NCBI GenBank assembly: GCA_947095535.1
Contig: OX352773.1
Coordinates: 84,230,670 to 84,294,669, forward strand
Direction: 5' to 3'
Source: Poecilobothrus nobilitatus
Taxonomy: Eukaryota; Arthropoda; Insecta; Diptera; Dolichopodidae
DNA length: 64,000 bases
The notes under the pieces are model-generated. The model was not told the origin of the DNA and ran no database searches. It worked only from the letters and a program-made list of their open reading frames with translations. Both the position numbers and the translations under genes were made by a program. How positions within the stretch are numbered: position 1 is the stretch's first letter; each line of letters starts with the position of its first letter. Shown here in pieces: positions 1 through 10,886 of the stretch.

Positions 1-199
1 CCGCTATGATGTATATCAATATTTTTATTATCTATACATCATTCATTCATCAGTGACATATACGATATGTAAATAAACCTGATATTATATAAGTATGTGT
101 ACCAATATTATATAAATATAAATTCTTCAAGAAACCGTTAATTTTTTATTTATTTAACTTTCTTTTGTACTAAGTCACACACACTTGTACTAAGTCAAT

Positions 200-790
200 T
201 TTAAGATAACCCTATCTTATTAAGAACAGTGACAAAAGTACAATATTGAAGCTTTAATTTCTATGTATTACTTCAAAAAAATTTGAACAGGTGTTCAAGT
301 TACAGGTGTTTAAAAATGGGGAATTGTCAGTTTTTGACCCCTTACAGCTCTAAAACTGGGGGCGATACAAAAAAAATTTACATTATTTTCAAATATCTAA
401 CTTCTGTCAAAATTTCTAGTTTCTAACTTAAACCGTTTAGAAGATAGAATGGTTAAAGAATTTTGCAATAATTCAGTTTCGCATAACGGGAAATTAAGAC
501 ACCCTATAGCAAAATTATATATTTATTATATACATATTTGTAAAGCTCATAACTGCAGCTATCGTTTGGCATTTTCAGATTGAAGACATAGCTTATAGAA
601 TTTGTGTTATAACAATTTAAATATAGAGTTTATCGAACTTTGGAGAGCTGTAGGTTCGTAAAGGGTGGGGCTACAGAAAAAAGTTCTTCCATAAAATTAA
701 TTTTTTTAGCATATCCATCCGTAATTAAAGTTGTATGTCCCTACTTCAAACTATGTAGAACTTTTGAAAAATTTGTATAAAAAATATGGA
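200..790 (-). repeat. Dispersed repeat family A, old copy
   Basis: The reverse complement matches the family A copy at 34.07-34.87 kb along its length: a '...ggtgtttaaaaat...' block near 303-316, a 'cccttacagctctaaaactggggg' type block near 339-362, and 'gtagaacttttgaaaaatttgta' at the far end. The copy is clearly diverged. A short open frame at 731-919 lies inside and beyond it and is not a gene. Family A has no coding capacity that I can see. I define its plus direction as the one starting CACTCTGTCCGTCCG. Confidence 0.6.
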
Positions 791-1804
791 GATCAAAAAG
801 TTAGTTGTTCGAGAGCTACCCGAAGTTTTGGTCGGATCTCAACCAAAAACAATAGGGAACCTACAAATTTCATGTTTAGTCATGCAGTTTTGCAAAAACA
901 TATTTATGATTCAGTTTAGAGAAAATTATATTTTTGCATGTCGGTTTGAAATATTGTAGAAAAAAAAAAAAATTAATTTTTCAAAATTTTAATTCTTATT
1001 TTGCACATTTTACATTACTTTTGAATATTTTTTTGTACGTTTTTGAATTTTATATTATAAATTATTTTATTCTTATTAACAAACAAACATTATTATTATT
1101 CTAGAATAATTTTTCTCTTATTCAAACGTGATTTATTGACTGGACGAATAGACGAACAAAGTTTTAAAAATTGTGGACGGACGGAAGGTTAAGGACATAT
1201 AACTAAATCTGTATATCTAATAAATACTGTTATAAATAGAAACCGTTTAAGAAGTTTTCTTAATGTAAGGTATTTAACTTTAACTTTAATATTATTAAAC
1301 ATTTAATGGTTTTTATTTAAAATTTAAATTCAAAATATTTTTTGTTGTAAATCAACTATTATATAGTTTATATAGTTTAACATTTAACACTCTTCATATA
1401 TTCCTTTTTATAAGATTTGTTATATCCTATTTTAGTTATCATTTCATTGTTTTTCAATAAAAGTGTAATGCAAATTAAGTGAAATTTTAAATAAAATATA
1501 TTTCTAGAAAATTTTGTAAATAAGTTCTTTGAATATCCTTTAAAAATATATAAAATAAAGGACAAATTACAAAACAATCGGATTATTTATGAAAATTTAT
1601 GTTAATAATATATTTTGTATATAAGAAAATTATTAGACGCAGATTAGCAGAAGAAAAATCATACTCTAAAGTCTATTTAAAGAAAAAATATCCTTATATA
1701 TTTATATTAGATTTATTATTTATACTTTATTCTTTACACAGAATCTTACCTTCTAATGATTCTCAAGAATTCTTCAACATTTATAATTTTGTTTCAATTC
1801 TATC
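790..1804. other. A+T-rich DNA without a recognised gene
   Basis: Mostly low-complexity A+T-rich sequence. Near 1140-1200 there is a small patch with 'ggacgaatagacgaac' and 'ggacggacggaagg', which resembles the TCCG-rich start of family A on the minus strand and may be a detached fragment. The short open frames here (1377-1577, 1599-1823) have A+T-driven composition and match nothing I know. Confidence 0.5.
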
Positions 1805-2190
1805 ACTTTTCTATGTTGCGTGATATATGCAAAATTAACAAATCATGATCATAAGTTAAAGCTATAGCACAAAATAGAAACTGATGGGAAGGCTTTATGG
1901 ATGCCCTATGCTCCCTGGGGGAGTTGTAAAGAAAACAAAAAAAACATGTTGTAAATGACTTGGAATCATTGTTCCCATATAGCCCCACTATCAAAGTTTT
2001 CAGATCTCTGTTATATTCTTTCCTATCCTTACACTCTAACCAATATTCTGAGTGGACAAAATGGAAGATGAGAGAAAATAAGGATAAAGAGAAGATGAGT
2101 TTGATCAGTAAATCTGACACAAGGGGTATTCTTCTATCCTTGCAAGACTAACACTTTCCTTAGCAGAAAACAATAATAAAAAAAAATGAA
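1805..2190 (+). repeat. SINE family D, 5'-truncated or diverged copy with A tail
   Basis: Its reverse complement aligns with the copies at 20.18-20.66 kb and 36.58-37.12 kb. Shared blocks are 'gtgtcagatttactga', 'ttggttagagtgtaagg-ataggaaagaata' and 'aacaatgattcc'. An A run at about 2178-2187 lies where the tail should be if the element reads on the plus strand. The tRNA-like head is very weak here: only a 'catgatttgtta'-like block near 1840 (minus sense) remains. The open frames at 1803-2120 and 1960-2151 are chance. Confidence 0.55.
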
Positions 2191-3290
2191 TTATTAATAA
2201 TTTGTATATTAGATCATTTAATTATTTTTAATATTTACTAGATCTATTTTTCTTTTTTTTAACTAAATTCAAGGATATATGTATAATGCTACAATTTTAA
2301 TTTTAATGAATTAAATAATCTACGTGTATTATAAATAATTTGATAAATAAATCTAAATGAAAATGGAATATGGAAAAGATCACAACAGATATATTAAAAT
2401 TGTAGGTTTTTGAAAATCATGTTTTTCTGATAGCATTATTTGTAATTCAATTATCGTAATCGTTTAATAAAATTTATCTAAAACCAACTCACGTACATAT
2501 AAAAATTCATTTAAATAAAATTGTTTTGATGTTATCAAAAGTTAAATAAATAAATACGAAAGTTTTAAAAGATTTTTGTACTTATACAAATAATATTAAA
2601 TATTTTTAAACATTTTATTAACATTTTCGATTAAATTTTTATTCATTATATCACATTTGAGTAAAAATTAATAGAAATTGATAAGGAAAGTGTAAAAATA
2701 AGAAATTTTAATTAAAAATGAAAATAAAAAAATTTAATATAATATACGGATTTCGGCGTAATTTAATTTTTAATAAGAATTGAAATTGTAATTTATAAAA
2801 TAGCTAAATGTCTCATCACTATAATTAATTACAAAACTTAATTTAGGTACTTGGGTGTCAATTACAAAATTTAACACAAAATGGTTTACATAAATTTTTT
2901 AATTAAAAATACTTATAAAAAACCTGCATAATATGTAATTGGTAGGTACTTGAAAACCAATCGAAACAATTTAGTTTTAATATACATTGTATTAGATTTG
3001 AAAAGTAGCAGAACAATAATAAAAAAAAAAACACAAAATTACGCTTAATTTAACAACAACTAGTGCGAAAAATTACAAGAATCTGGAAACAAGAACTAAA
3101 AATTAGCACCAAGAAGAGTGTAAAATTCCGACCAAGTATTAATATAAAATGAATTTCATAAATTAAACTATTTTTTACTTTTCACTTTTTTTACTTACTC
3201 ACCTTTTTTACTTCCAACTGTTTACATAATATTAATAATTAATAAAAATTACTTAAATAATACGGTTTGTACAAAGAAGATTACAGGAAA
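2191..3290. other. A+T-rich DNA, possibly the 5' flank or UTR of the next LINE
   Basis: No gene, RNA or clear repeat was recognised. The last 200 bases before 3290 may be LINE 5' untranslated sequence, but nothing marks its start. Confidence 0.4.
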
Positions 3291-4240
3291 ATCAAAAGGA
3301 ATATTACGTAGTGGTAAATGTCGTTCTTCTTTTCATGTGAAATGCGGCGGAGTTTCAGTTGAACTTTTGCAAGCACTCAAAAAGAGTGAAGCTTGCTGGA
3401 GATATTCAAAATATTCATCTAATAGCAACGAATCGTTCGTAACTCGTAATAGAAGACGAAGAAGTAAATGAAATAGAAATAACAGATGAAGAAGAAGATC
3501 AAAACAAAACTACTATTAGCAATTCATATCATACACAATTAGTTGAATTGGAAGAATTATCATCTTTTGTTCTAACTAACTGCAACATGGAAAAAATGGC
3601 GTCATACTTCAAATTATTTGGCTCTGTTGTTGGAGAAATAAGAAAATCAGTTGCTTTAATAATTGACGACATGTGCAAACAAAATCTTGCTATTAAGAAA
3701 GAAAATAAATTATTAAAAAAACGAACAGTATTCACAGAGGGAACAAACAATAACTTGGATTTTAAGATCAATAACCTTTAATCATTACTAGATCAATCAA
3801 AACAACATTCATTAAAAAATAATATTCTTCTTGCTGGATTATCAGAAATGATTGAAAATCCTACCAACATCATACTGGAAATTGCAAAACAAAAATTAAT
3901 GCTAACATAAGTAAAGATGAAATTTGTAATATATCGGCAATACAATCTAGAAGAGGAAACGTAGATAAAAAGAGCTCACTTTATATTCTGGAATTGAAAT
4001 CTGAAAAAGCTAAAAGTGAAACTGCTGGAAAAAAAAAGAATTTATAAACATCTTTACACTGTGGATGTTAACGTAAAAACGCAAGAAAATAATGAGATTT
4101 TTTTTCAACACCATCTATCAACTCTTCAGTCTAAATTGTATCACGAAGCAAAACAAATTAAATTATCTTGTAACCTGCAATATCTCTGGGTCAAAAATAG
4201 TGAAATTTTATTACGTGCAAATCAAACTAGTAAAGTATAA
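3290..4240 (+). pseudogene. LINE ORF1 (nucleic-acid-binding protein), broken
   Basis: ORF1 of a non-LTR retrotransposon binds element RNA to form the particle used in retrotransposition. The order of parts here is typical of CR1/Jockey-like ORF1. A PHD-like finger lies at 3313-3423, reading GKCRSSFHVKCGGVSVELLQ and ending in WRYSKYSS; the two Y residues sit where cysteines are expected. An acidic stretch and a Leu/Lys-rich coiled-coil-like helix follow (3548-3781). Next comes a block reading NNILLAGLSEMIENP, then an RRM-like/C-terminal part at 4016-4240 with HEAKQIK, LQYLWVKNSEILLRAN and TSKV, a familiar LINE ORF1 ending. Frameshifts near 3470 and 3900-4020 and a stop at about 3779 break the frame, so it is dead. 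The exact clade is not certain. Confidence 0.75.
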
Positions 4241-5133
4241 ATTAAAACTTCATAAATTAACATTTTTTCACACCTTTATACATATAATTTTAATATTGAA
4301 ACTTGTTTCAAGAATTTTTTATTTTGCTTTTTCTTTTTATATTCTGTAGCTATTAATTTATTACTAAATATAAAACATTTCAAATTACATGAATTAACAC
4401 TTAATTACATATTAAACTTAAATATTAAAGCTAGATTAAATTATATTTCACTTTTAAATATTATAATTTTTAATTTATTATTTTATTTACTATATTTACA
4501 ATTTTTTTTACAATTTTCTATATTTACAATATTTACAATTAATTTATTTACTATATTTACAATTTCAATTAACACTTTTTTACAATATAAAATTAATTTT
4601 TTTTTTTACTTTGGCCAAAACAAAACAGCTTTCATCACAAACAAAAAACAAAAACTAATTAAATATAAATTTTATGACAGTTGTTTAGACCATTTTAATA
4701 TCCGATAGTCTCCATTTAATCTTGTATAATATTGTTTTTATGTTCTACTTTAATTTCTCTACATAGGTACTTCTTCTAAACTGCATAAAAGTAATTATTT
4801 ATTTAGACCATTCATTTTTCATAAGATCAATTTTTTCAAATAAAACAAAACTAATTAAACATAAATTTTGTAACAGTTATGTAGACCATTTAATATGCGA
4901 TTGTCTCTTTCATTTATTTTTGTACATTGTTTTTATATTTTATTTTAATTACTTACTTCTCATCTGAGTGAATGTAATTAACTGTTTAGTTAGACCATTT
5001 AATATTATCTACTTATCTCTCTCGTGCAAATTTGTATAATATGGTTCATAGATATACTAGTAATATTAAATCTATGATATTATCAATGTTGCTTATTTTA
5101 TTTATTGTACATAAATCTTTCCTGTTTATGTAA
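4241..5133 (+). repeat. LINE inter-ORF spacer with three degenerate direct repeats
   Basis: The gap between ORF1 and ORF2 is unusually long (about 0.9 kb) and very A+T-rich. Between about 4650 and 5050 a unit containing 'gtttagaccatttaatat' followed by 'tgtctc' and 'ttgtataatattg' recurs three times, near 4682, 4879 and 4990, with a partial one near 4803. No coding potential is seen. It is either part of the LINE or a later insertion between the two ORFs. Confidence 0.5.
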
Positions 5134-5362
5134 ATGGATAGTGATGATAATGATAGCCTAACAATTGATGATTATTTAAGTATCAAATATTTTACAGATA
5201 TTGATAACCATGCAGTAAAAACTTTATACAGAAATAATATTAATATTTTGTAATTAAATATGCAAAGTTTAAGAAATAAACTAACAGATTTAGAACTATT
5301 AGTTGATTCATACCAATGCGATATCCATATTGTTGTCTTATGAGAAATTTGGATAAATAAAT
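5134..5362 (+). pseudogene. LINE ORF2 N-terminus (AP-endonuclease domain start), truncated
   Basis: An ATG at 5134 opens a frame reading an acidic leader (MDSDDNDSLTIDDYLS) and then NNINIL, a stop, and LNMQSLRNKLTDLELLVDSY. This is followed by CDIHIVVL, a second stop, and EIWI. It matches the start of the apurinic-endonuclease domain of LINE ORF2 (N-x-QSLRNK...D-I-x-x-x-x-E-x-W), which nicks target DNA. The in-frame stops are a TAA at about 5251-5253 and a TGA at about 5341-5343. The sequence then passes at about 5363 into a family C fragment ('ctgtttccataaaacttgat'), so the rest of ORF2 is missing. It probably belongs to the same element as the ORF1 upstream. Confidence 0.7.
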
Positions 5363-5560
5363 CTGTTTCCATAAAACTTGATCATCTTTTACAAAATTAC
5401 TTAATTAAGTACCGAGATATATTTAGGTAATTTTTGGAGTTGTATGGCAGCTACTCACAGCTGTTGCTCCAAGCCAACCAAGTCAATTTTAGAAGACAGT
5501 AGTTATTGCCTAAAACTTTATGATCTTTTGTAAGATTTCAGATAAGTTCAGGATTTCAGA
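5363..5560 (-). repeat. Family C fragment
   Basis: It contains the family C strings 'ctgtttccataaaacttgat', 'gagatatatttaggtaa', 'ggagttgtatggcagctac' and 'gatcttttgtaagatttcaga' in the same order as in the long copies at 37.8 and 54.7 kb. Neither end is preserved. It directly truncates the LINE endonuclease. Confidence 0.7.
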
Positions 5561-5734
5561 TATTGGTATTTTTAATATTTGCTTTCAAAAAATTTGAAAT
5601 TTAGGTATTTCAATAAAATAATTAGAGAAAAACAAGGTGTTTTTTATACGGAACTGTATACAAAACCAACAGAAAAACTTCGAAAATAAAATAGAATGAA
5701 TTTTTTTGTTTATTTTTAGCACATTTTTAAAAAA

Positions 5735-6153
5735 ATTTTGAAAAAATTTGCATATTAGTTTCACTCTGTCCGTACGTCCGTCACTCCGTCTGTTTAAAAA
5801 ACTTCTACACAGTTAAAGATAGAGAAAAAAAATTTTAACCATGGGTAGGTCTCATAAAAACATTTATTTTGAGGAACAACTTTTTCATGTAGCCCCATCC
5901 ATCAGGGAACTACAGCCCATCAAACTTAGAAGAAGCTTTATTTTTAAATGCGTATATTTCATGTCCCGCTTAACATTTTTTCAATTTGAAAACGCCATTC
6001 GACAGGAATTTCTGCTACCTTTCAAATGAATTAATATCAAAATTATATATTTTTTTTAAATTTATTATTTAAATTTACAGCTATGTTAAAACCATATTTT
6101 GCATTATTTTTCTACCGTCATAACGCCGTCACGCTCGTCACGCTTTTAGATAG
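5735..6153 (+). repeat. Family A copy, cut off by the family B element
   Basis: It shows the family A order: 'ttagtttcactctgtccg', 'acttctacac', 'aaccatgggtaggtctcata', 'tttcatgtagccccatcc', 'acagccc', 'cgacaggaattt', and the 'cacgcttttaga' block. It closely resembles the copy at 34.1 kb. The match stops at about 6153, exactly where the left terminal inverted repeat of family B begins. The open frame at 5841-6029 is a property of the repeat (the same frame appears at 34.1 kb) and is not a gene. Confidence 0.75.
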
Positions 6154-6294
6154 GAACTTGTTATACCCTACACCTAAAGTATAGGGTATATTAACTTTGG
6201 TATGGTGTTTGTAACCACCAAAAGGAAGCGAGTTAGGTATAGACATGTATATATATTCTGAATCAGGATCACCGCCGGAGTCGATTTAGCGATG

Positions 6295-6327
6295 TCCGTC
6301 CGTCCGTCCGTCCGTCCGTCCGTCCGT
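6295..6327 (+). repeat. (TCCG)n microsatellite
   Basis: About eight uninterrupted TCCG units sit in the left part of the family B element. Shorter runs at the homologous place occur in the second family B copy (50.90 kb) and in family C (44.15 kb), and independently in family A (34.12 kb). Confidence 0.9.
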
Positions 6328-6424
6328 ACGCACGATAACTCAAAAAATAATGATGCTATCTTGATGAAATTTATATAGTAGGTTACTAATTACGAAAGAA
6401 AGGCTAAGTTCGAATCTGGACAAA

Positions 6425-8300
6425 ATCCGTCCATGGGTTCGGATTCTGGAAGCTTCCGAATGATTCCGGCTTTTGGAGATAATCTCCGCAAACGAGATTA
6501 TCTCCAAAAGCAACAAAGATAGAACCTTCAAATTTTGTACAATGATGTTTCTTCCCGTTCGATTTATGTCTCTGAAATTTAAGAGGATTTGGTCCATGGG
6601 TTTGGGTTTTGGAAGCTTCCGAACGAGCACCAGAGCAAATGAGATTATTTCCAAAACCAACAAAGATAGAACCTTTAAATTTTGTACAATGATGTTCCTT
6701 CCCGTTCGATTTATGTCTCTGAAATTTAAGAGGATTTGGTCCATGGGTTTTGGATTTAGAAGCTTCCGAACGAGCCCCAGAGCAAATGAGATTATCTCCA
6801 AAACTAATAAAGATATAACCTTTACTTTTGGCAGAATGGTGTTCTTTCATGTATGATTTAGGCCTCTGAAATTTAGGAGAATTTGGTCCATGGGTTTGGA
6901 TTTGGAAGCTTCCGAACGAGCACCAGAGCAAATGAGATTATCTCCGAAACCAACAAAGATATAACCTTTAAATTTGGCAGGGTGGTGTTCTTTCATGTTT
7001 TATTTGAGTCTCTGAAATGTGAGAAGATTTGGTCCATGGGTTCGGGTTTTGGAAACTTCCGAACGAGCCACAGAGCAAACGAGATTATCTCCAAAACCAA
7101 TAAAGATAGAACCTTTAAATTTTTTATAATGATGTTTCTTCCAGTTTGATTTATGTCTCTAAAATTTAAGAGGATGTGGTCCATGGGTTTGGACTTTGGA
7201 AGCTTCCCAACGAGCCGCAGAGCAAATGAGATTATCTCCAAAAACAACAAATATATATAACCTTTAAATTTGGCCGAATGGTGTTTTTTCATGTTTGATT
7301 TAAGTCTCTGAAATTTGAGAGGATTTGGCCATGGGTTTAAATTTGAAAGAATTTGAACCGTAGATTCGAATTTTGGAAGCTTCCGAACGAGCCGCAGAGC
7401 AAATGAGATTATATCCAATACGAACAAAGGTAGAACCTTTGAATTTGGTACAATGGTGTTCTTTCGTGTTTGATTTATGTCTCTGAAATTTAAGAGGATT
7501 TGGTCCATGGGTTTGGTTTTGGAAGCTTCCGAACGAGCACCAGAGCAAATGAGATTATCTCCAAAACCAACAAAGATATAACCTTTAAATTTGGCAGGGT
7601 GGTGTTCTTTCATGTTTTATTTAAGTCTCTGAAATGTGAGAAGATTTGGTCCATGGGTTCGGGTTTTGGAAACTTCCGAACGAGCCCCAGAGCAAACGAG
7701 ATTATCTCCAAAACCAATAAAGATAGAACCTTTAAATTTTTTATAATGATGTTTCTTCCAGTTTGATTTATGTCTCTAAAATTTAAGAGGATGTGGTCCA
7801 TGGGTTTGGATTTTGGAAGCTTCCGAACGAGCCCCAGAGCAAATGAGATTATCTCCAAAAACAACAAATATATAACCTTTACTTTTGGCATAATGGTGTT
7901 CTTTCATGTATGATTAAGGCCTCTGAAATTTGAGAGGATTTGGTCCTTGGGTTCGGATTTTGAAAGCTTCCGAACGAGCCTCAGAGCAAATGATATTATC
8001 TCCAAATGCAACAAAGATATAACCTTTAAATTAGGCAGAATGGTGTTCCTTCATGTTTGATTTATGTTTCTGAAATTTGTGAGGATTTGGTTCATGGGTT
8101 CAAATCTTGGAAGCTTCCGGACGAGCCCCAGAGCAAACGAGTATATCTCCACAACCAACAAAGATAGAACTTTTATTTTTAGTACAAAGGTGTTCTGTTA
8201 TGTTTCCTTTTCTGTAAAATTGGAAACTGACATTTGAAAGAATTTGAACCATGGGTTCGTATTTTGGAAACTTCCGGACGAGCACAAGAGCAACGAGCAT
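6425..8300 (+). repeat. Tandem array, ~147-bp unit, about 13 copies
   Basis: The unit is marked by 'ggtccatgggtt', 'ttttggaagcttccgaacga', 'gagcaaatgagattatctcc', 'acaaagatagaaccttt' and 'gatttatgtctctgaaattt'. Copies of 'catgggtt' fall near 6432, 6594, 6743, 6890, 7036, 7183, 7331, 7508, 7654, 7800, 8094 and 8253, and near 7948 in altered form ('cttgggtt'). One copy (7329-7367) has an insertion of about 30 bases. The period is a multiple of three, so long open frames run through it on both strands (up to 206 codons at 6993-7613). These have periodic, low-information products and are not genes. Confidence 0.9.
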
Positions 8301-8660
8301 ATCTCCAAAACCAACAAAAGTAGAACCTTTAAATTTAATAGAATGGTGTTCTGGCAAGTTTTCTTTATGTTCCTGAGATGGATTCGATGAATTGGAGTGG
8401 CAATTCGGGTAGCTGACACAAACATCCCAAGGACTACCAATCTCCGAAAATAATTAAGATAGAAACTTAAAATTTTATACAAGGGTGTCAAGCATATCCC
8501 AAGCGGATGCTTCTTTTACGTTCTTAAAATTCGAGTTGAATAAGACAGAAAAGGGAAGAAGTTCAAGCAGCTGCCAAAAACACTTATGGATTGTTAATTT
8601 AATTCGAATTATTCAGGTGTAGGGTATTAATAAGTCGGTTGCATCGACTTACTGTTACAT

Positions 8661-9515
8661 TTACTTGTTTTAATTATTATTATTCTTCACTATAGAATTA
8701 CTTTTGACATTATTTGTGTCTGTTAGCTTATTTTGAACATTTGAATACACAATGGGGCCGGGAATAGGTTATATAATGGTAATAGACGTCTCTACGTTAA
8801 TTAAAAAAAATAGCTATAATTAGTTATTTATTGAATTTTGCAACAATATCAGTATGAATTTTAATAAGTTTCGGTATTATTCTGAACACGGAACATAAAA
8901 AAAAAACTTAAATTTCTTATACAAGAGAAATGTAATTTGTTTTTCTTTATTGTATTACAATTAAATTAAATTTATTTATGATTTATTTATGATTTATACT
9001 TTATTTTTGACACGCCATTTTAATATTGCAATTTCATCCACTACACATGTTGTGTATTTAGAACAAACATCATTAAAATATGGTTCATTTAATAATATAA
9101 TCAAAAAACACAATGGATTTTTTCTATTAGTTCTAAATCAATTTTTATGAAATATAATACAATAAATAAAAAAAAAATATTTTGTTATTCCAATTTTATT
9201 TATCAAAATCACAATTTTATTCTTCGAAAAAATATGTTTTAAAAGTGTCCTTTTTAAGGATATTTTAATTTCTAATATCATTTTTAAAATAACTGTCATG
9301 ACCATACATTATGTATTCAAAGTATATTTTAATAATACTGACTGGACACTTTTAAATTTTTTTAAGGATATTTAAATTCGTAGGAAAATCGTGTGAAGGA
9401 CTTTTCTTTTTCAAAACCTTGAAAGAATTTCTGCTTGTGATAGAAAAGAAAATGACTTGTAAGCAAACGTCAAATAGGAAATTATGGAAAATTATATTTC
9501 AATTCAAATACAAAA
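8661..9515. other. A+T-rich DNA without a recognised feature
   Basis: Low-complexity sequence with no coding frame, RNA or named repeat that I recognise. Confidence 0.5.
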
Positions 9516-10010
9516 AAATAAAGAATGTTAAACCAAAGGTTTTTCAAGGCTTACATTTACCAAAAAACAATAACAACAGTTAAGAATATTAGGAATTTTA
9601 AGAAACCCCTGTATCATATTAAAAATTAATTTTTGAACTTTATATTGAAAAAAAACTGTACATGTGCTTAAGAAACAGGTGTTTCAAAATAGCAAATTTT
9701 AAATTTTTAACCCCTAAAAGCTCTTAAACAGGCGGATGTACAAAAATATCTGAGGTATCTTATGATAAAACTAAAATATATTTATTTTTTCTTAAAATTT
9801 CAAGGTTCTAAACGCCGAAATTATGAGAAGCTGAAGCCCCTATATAAGTGGGAGTAATAATAATAAAATAATTTTCCACAACATTAATATCCGTTTTATA
9901 GAACCTATTAATGATTTAAACTTCATCGTTCTATCTTCAACATTGTAAAAGTTTTGAAAAACAGACTGACGAACGGACAGAGTGAAACTAATAAGTAAAT
10001 TTTAAAAATT
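9516..10010 (-). repeat. Family A copy
   Basis: Reverse complement of family A: 'acaggtgtttcaaaatagcaa', 'aacccctaaaagctcttaaa' and, at the far end, 'cggacagagtgaaactaata' (9976-9995). The outer part beyond 9500 also has the 'accaaaggtttttcaaggct' type end. Confidence 0.65.
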
Positions 10011-10499
10011 GTTTTAAAAACAAAATTTGTTTTTTACTGAATATTTTTTTGTATTATATAATAACACTTCAATATTTTTATAATAACCATATCAATAAAA
10101 ATGACCATAATATTTTTGTTTTAGGTATTAAAATAATGCGGATATCAATTTTAGGTTTTTTTTCTAAGATTTTAATATAATAAAATTTGATTTTATTATA
10201 TTATGTACTTTGTATTCCTAACGTATTCCTAATTTCAGTATTCTTTGCATAGAAAAGCGATTAGAATTATTGATTAACAGAAAAAAAGTTTAGGCAGAGA
10301 CAATAAAAATCTGTATGTTCTTTCTGGGTTTCAAACTTAATTTTAATATTTTTATTATTACCAATAAATTAATTTGTTAAAATATTGATATTAATAATAT
10401 GTAAAGCAATCACAGAATGTCGTAAAGTCTTCATTAAAAACATAAACAAGTAAATCTTTAAAAATAAATTAATTAAATATAATTTCAATTGGTGTAGAT
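10011..10499. other. A+T-rich DNA without a recognised feature
   Basis: Nothing recognisable on either strand. Confidence 0.5.
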
Positions 10500-10686
10500 A
10501 GATATTATTACTTAGGCCATTACGAAGCAATATTATTAAAATCATCGTTTATGCTATATTATTAAAACCGTCTTAAGGTCATTGTAGGTTTAATACTATT
10601 ACTAAATTATTATTTATTTTATATTATCATGTATTATATATTTACAATATGCTAAGTGTTTAACCACTCAGCCACAAAGGCCCCTA
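10500..10686 (-). repeat. tRNA-derived SINE, family F
   Basis: On the minus strand it starts GGGGCCTTTGTGGCTGAGTGG. TGGCTGAGTGG (10664-10674) is a perfect tRNA/Pol III A-box. The body runs leftward with 'ataatataaaataaataat', 'tttagtaatagtatta' and 'aatgaccttaagac', and parallels the body of the copy at 62.46-62.75 kb. No convincing B-box is left. It abuts the 3' end of the LINE remnant on the same strand. It is not a working tRNA gene, since no cloverleaf can be drawn. Confidence 0.6.
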
Positions 10687-10744
10687 TTTTTTTATTTATA
10701 TTCCAATAAACAACTTAAGCAATTTTAGTATTCCCCTCGACTAC

Positions 10745-10886
10745 TAACTTACTAAGACCATTATGGGTCTGGCATTAATATGTAAGAAAAATGTATATAT
10801 GAATCGTAAATATTAACTTAGTCTTAAATTTAACTTTAACTCATGTTCTAATTCTTAGCCAGACTCATAATGGTCTTAGTAAGTTA
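10745..10886. repeat. 29-bp inverted repeat (28/29) around an 84-base spacer
   Basis: Positions 10745-10773 (taacttactaagaccattat...) are the reverse complement of 10858-10886 except for one base (g at about 10766 against a). It lies in what would be the 3' UTR of the minus-strand LINE remnant. Confidence 0.85.

Larger units (their letters stand above)
6154..8660 (+). mobile_element. Family B non-autonomous element with TIRs and internal tandem array
   Basis: The left terminus at 6163-6175 (ATACCCTACACCT) is an exact reverse complement of 8615-8627 (AGGTGTAGGGTAT); the looser match runs to about 22 bases from 6154. Just inside the left end, 'tataccctac' pairs with 'gtatagggtata' to form a hairpin. 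Outside the right TIR lies a second hairpin (8631-8651, TAAGTCG ... CGACTTA). The left end carries a TCCG microsatellite, then 'CGCACGATAACTCAAAAA', then the 147-bp array. The right end carries 'ttcgggtagctgacacaaac'. No transposase is encoded, so the element would be non-autonomous. The superfamily is not identified, and no target-site duplication is obvious. Confidence 0.65.

Noticed and set aside
6404..7613. Open frames up to 206 codons on both strands
   Set aside because: They arise because the tandem unit is 147 bases (a multiple of three) and happens to lack stops. The products are periodic and exist on both strands at once.
7500..7766. A twice-repeated 88-residue 'protein' (6883 and 7500)
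   Set aside because: It is the translated higher-order duplication of the array, not a gene family.
6425..8300. CRISPR array
   Set aside because: Units are directly adjacent, 147 bases long, without spacers, in a eukaryotic transposon setting.
8600..8660. Helitron 3' end (hairpin near the terminus)
   Set aside because: The hairpin position is suggestive, but the element has TIRs, and the termini after the hairpins (CTTG, CTCG) do not fit the CTRR rule.
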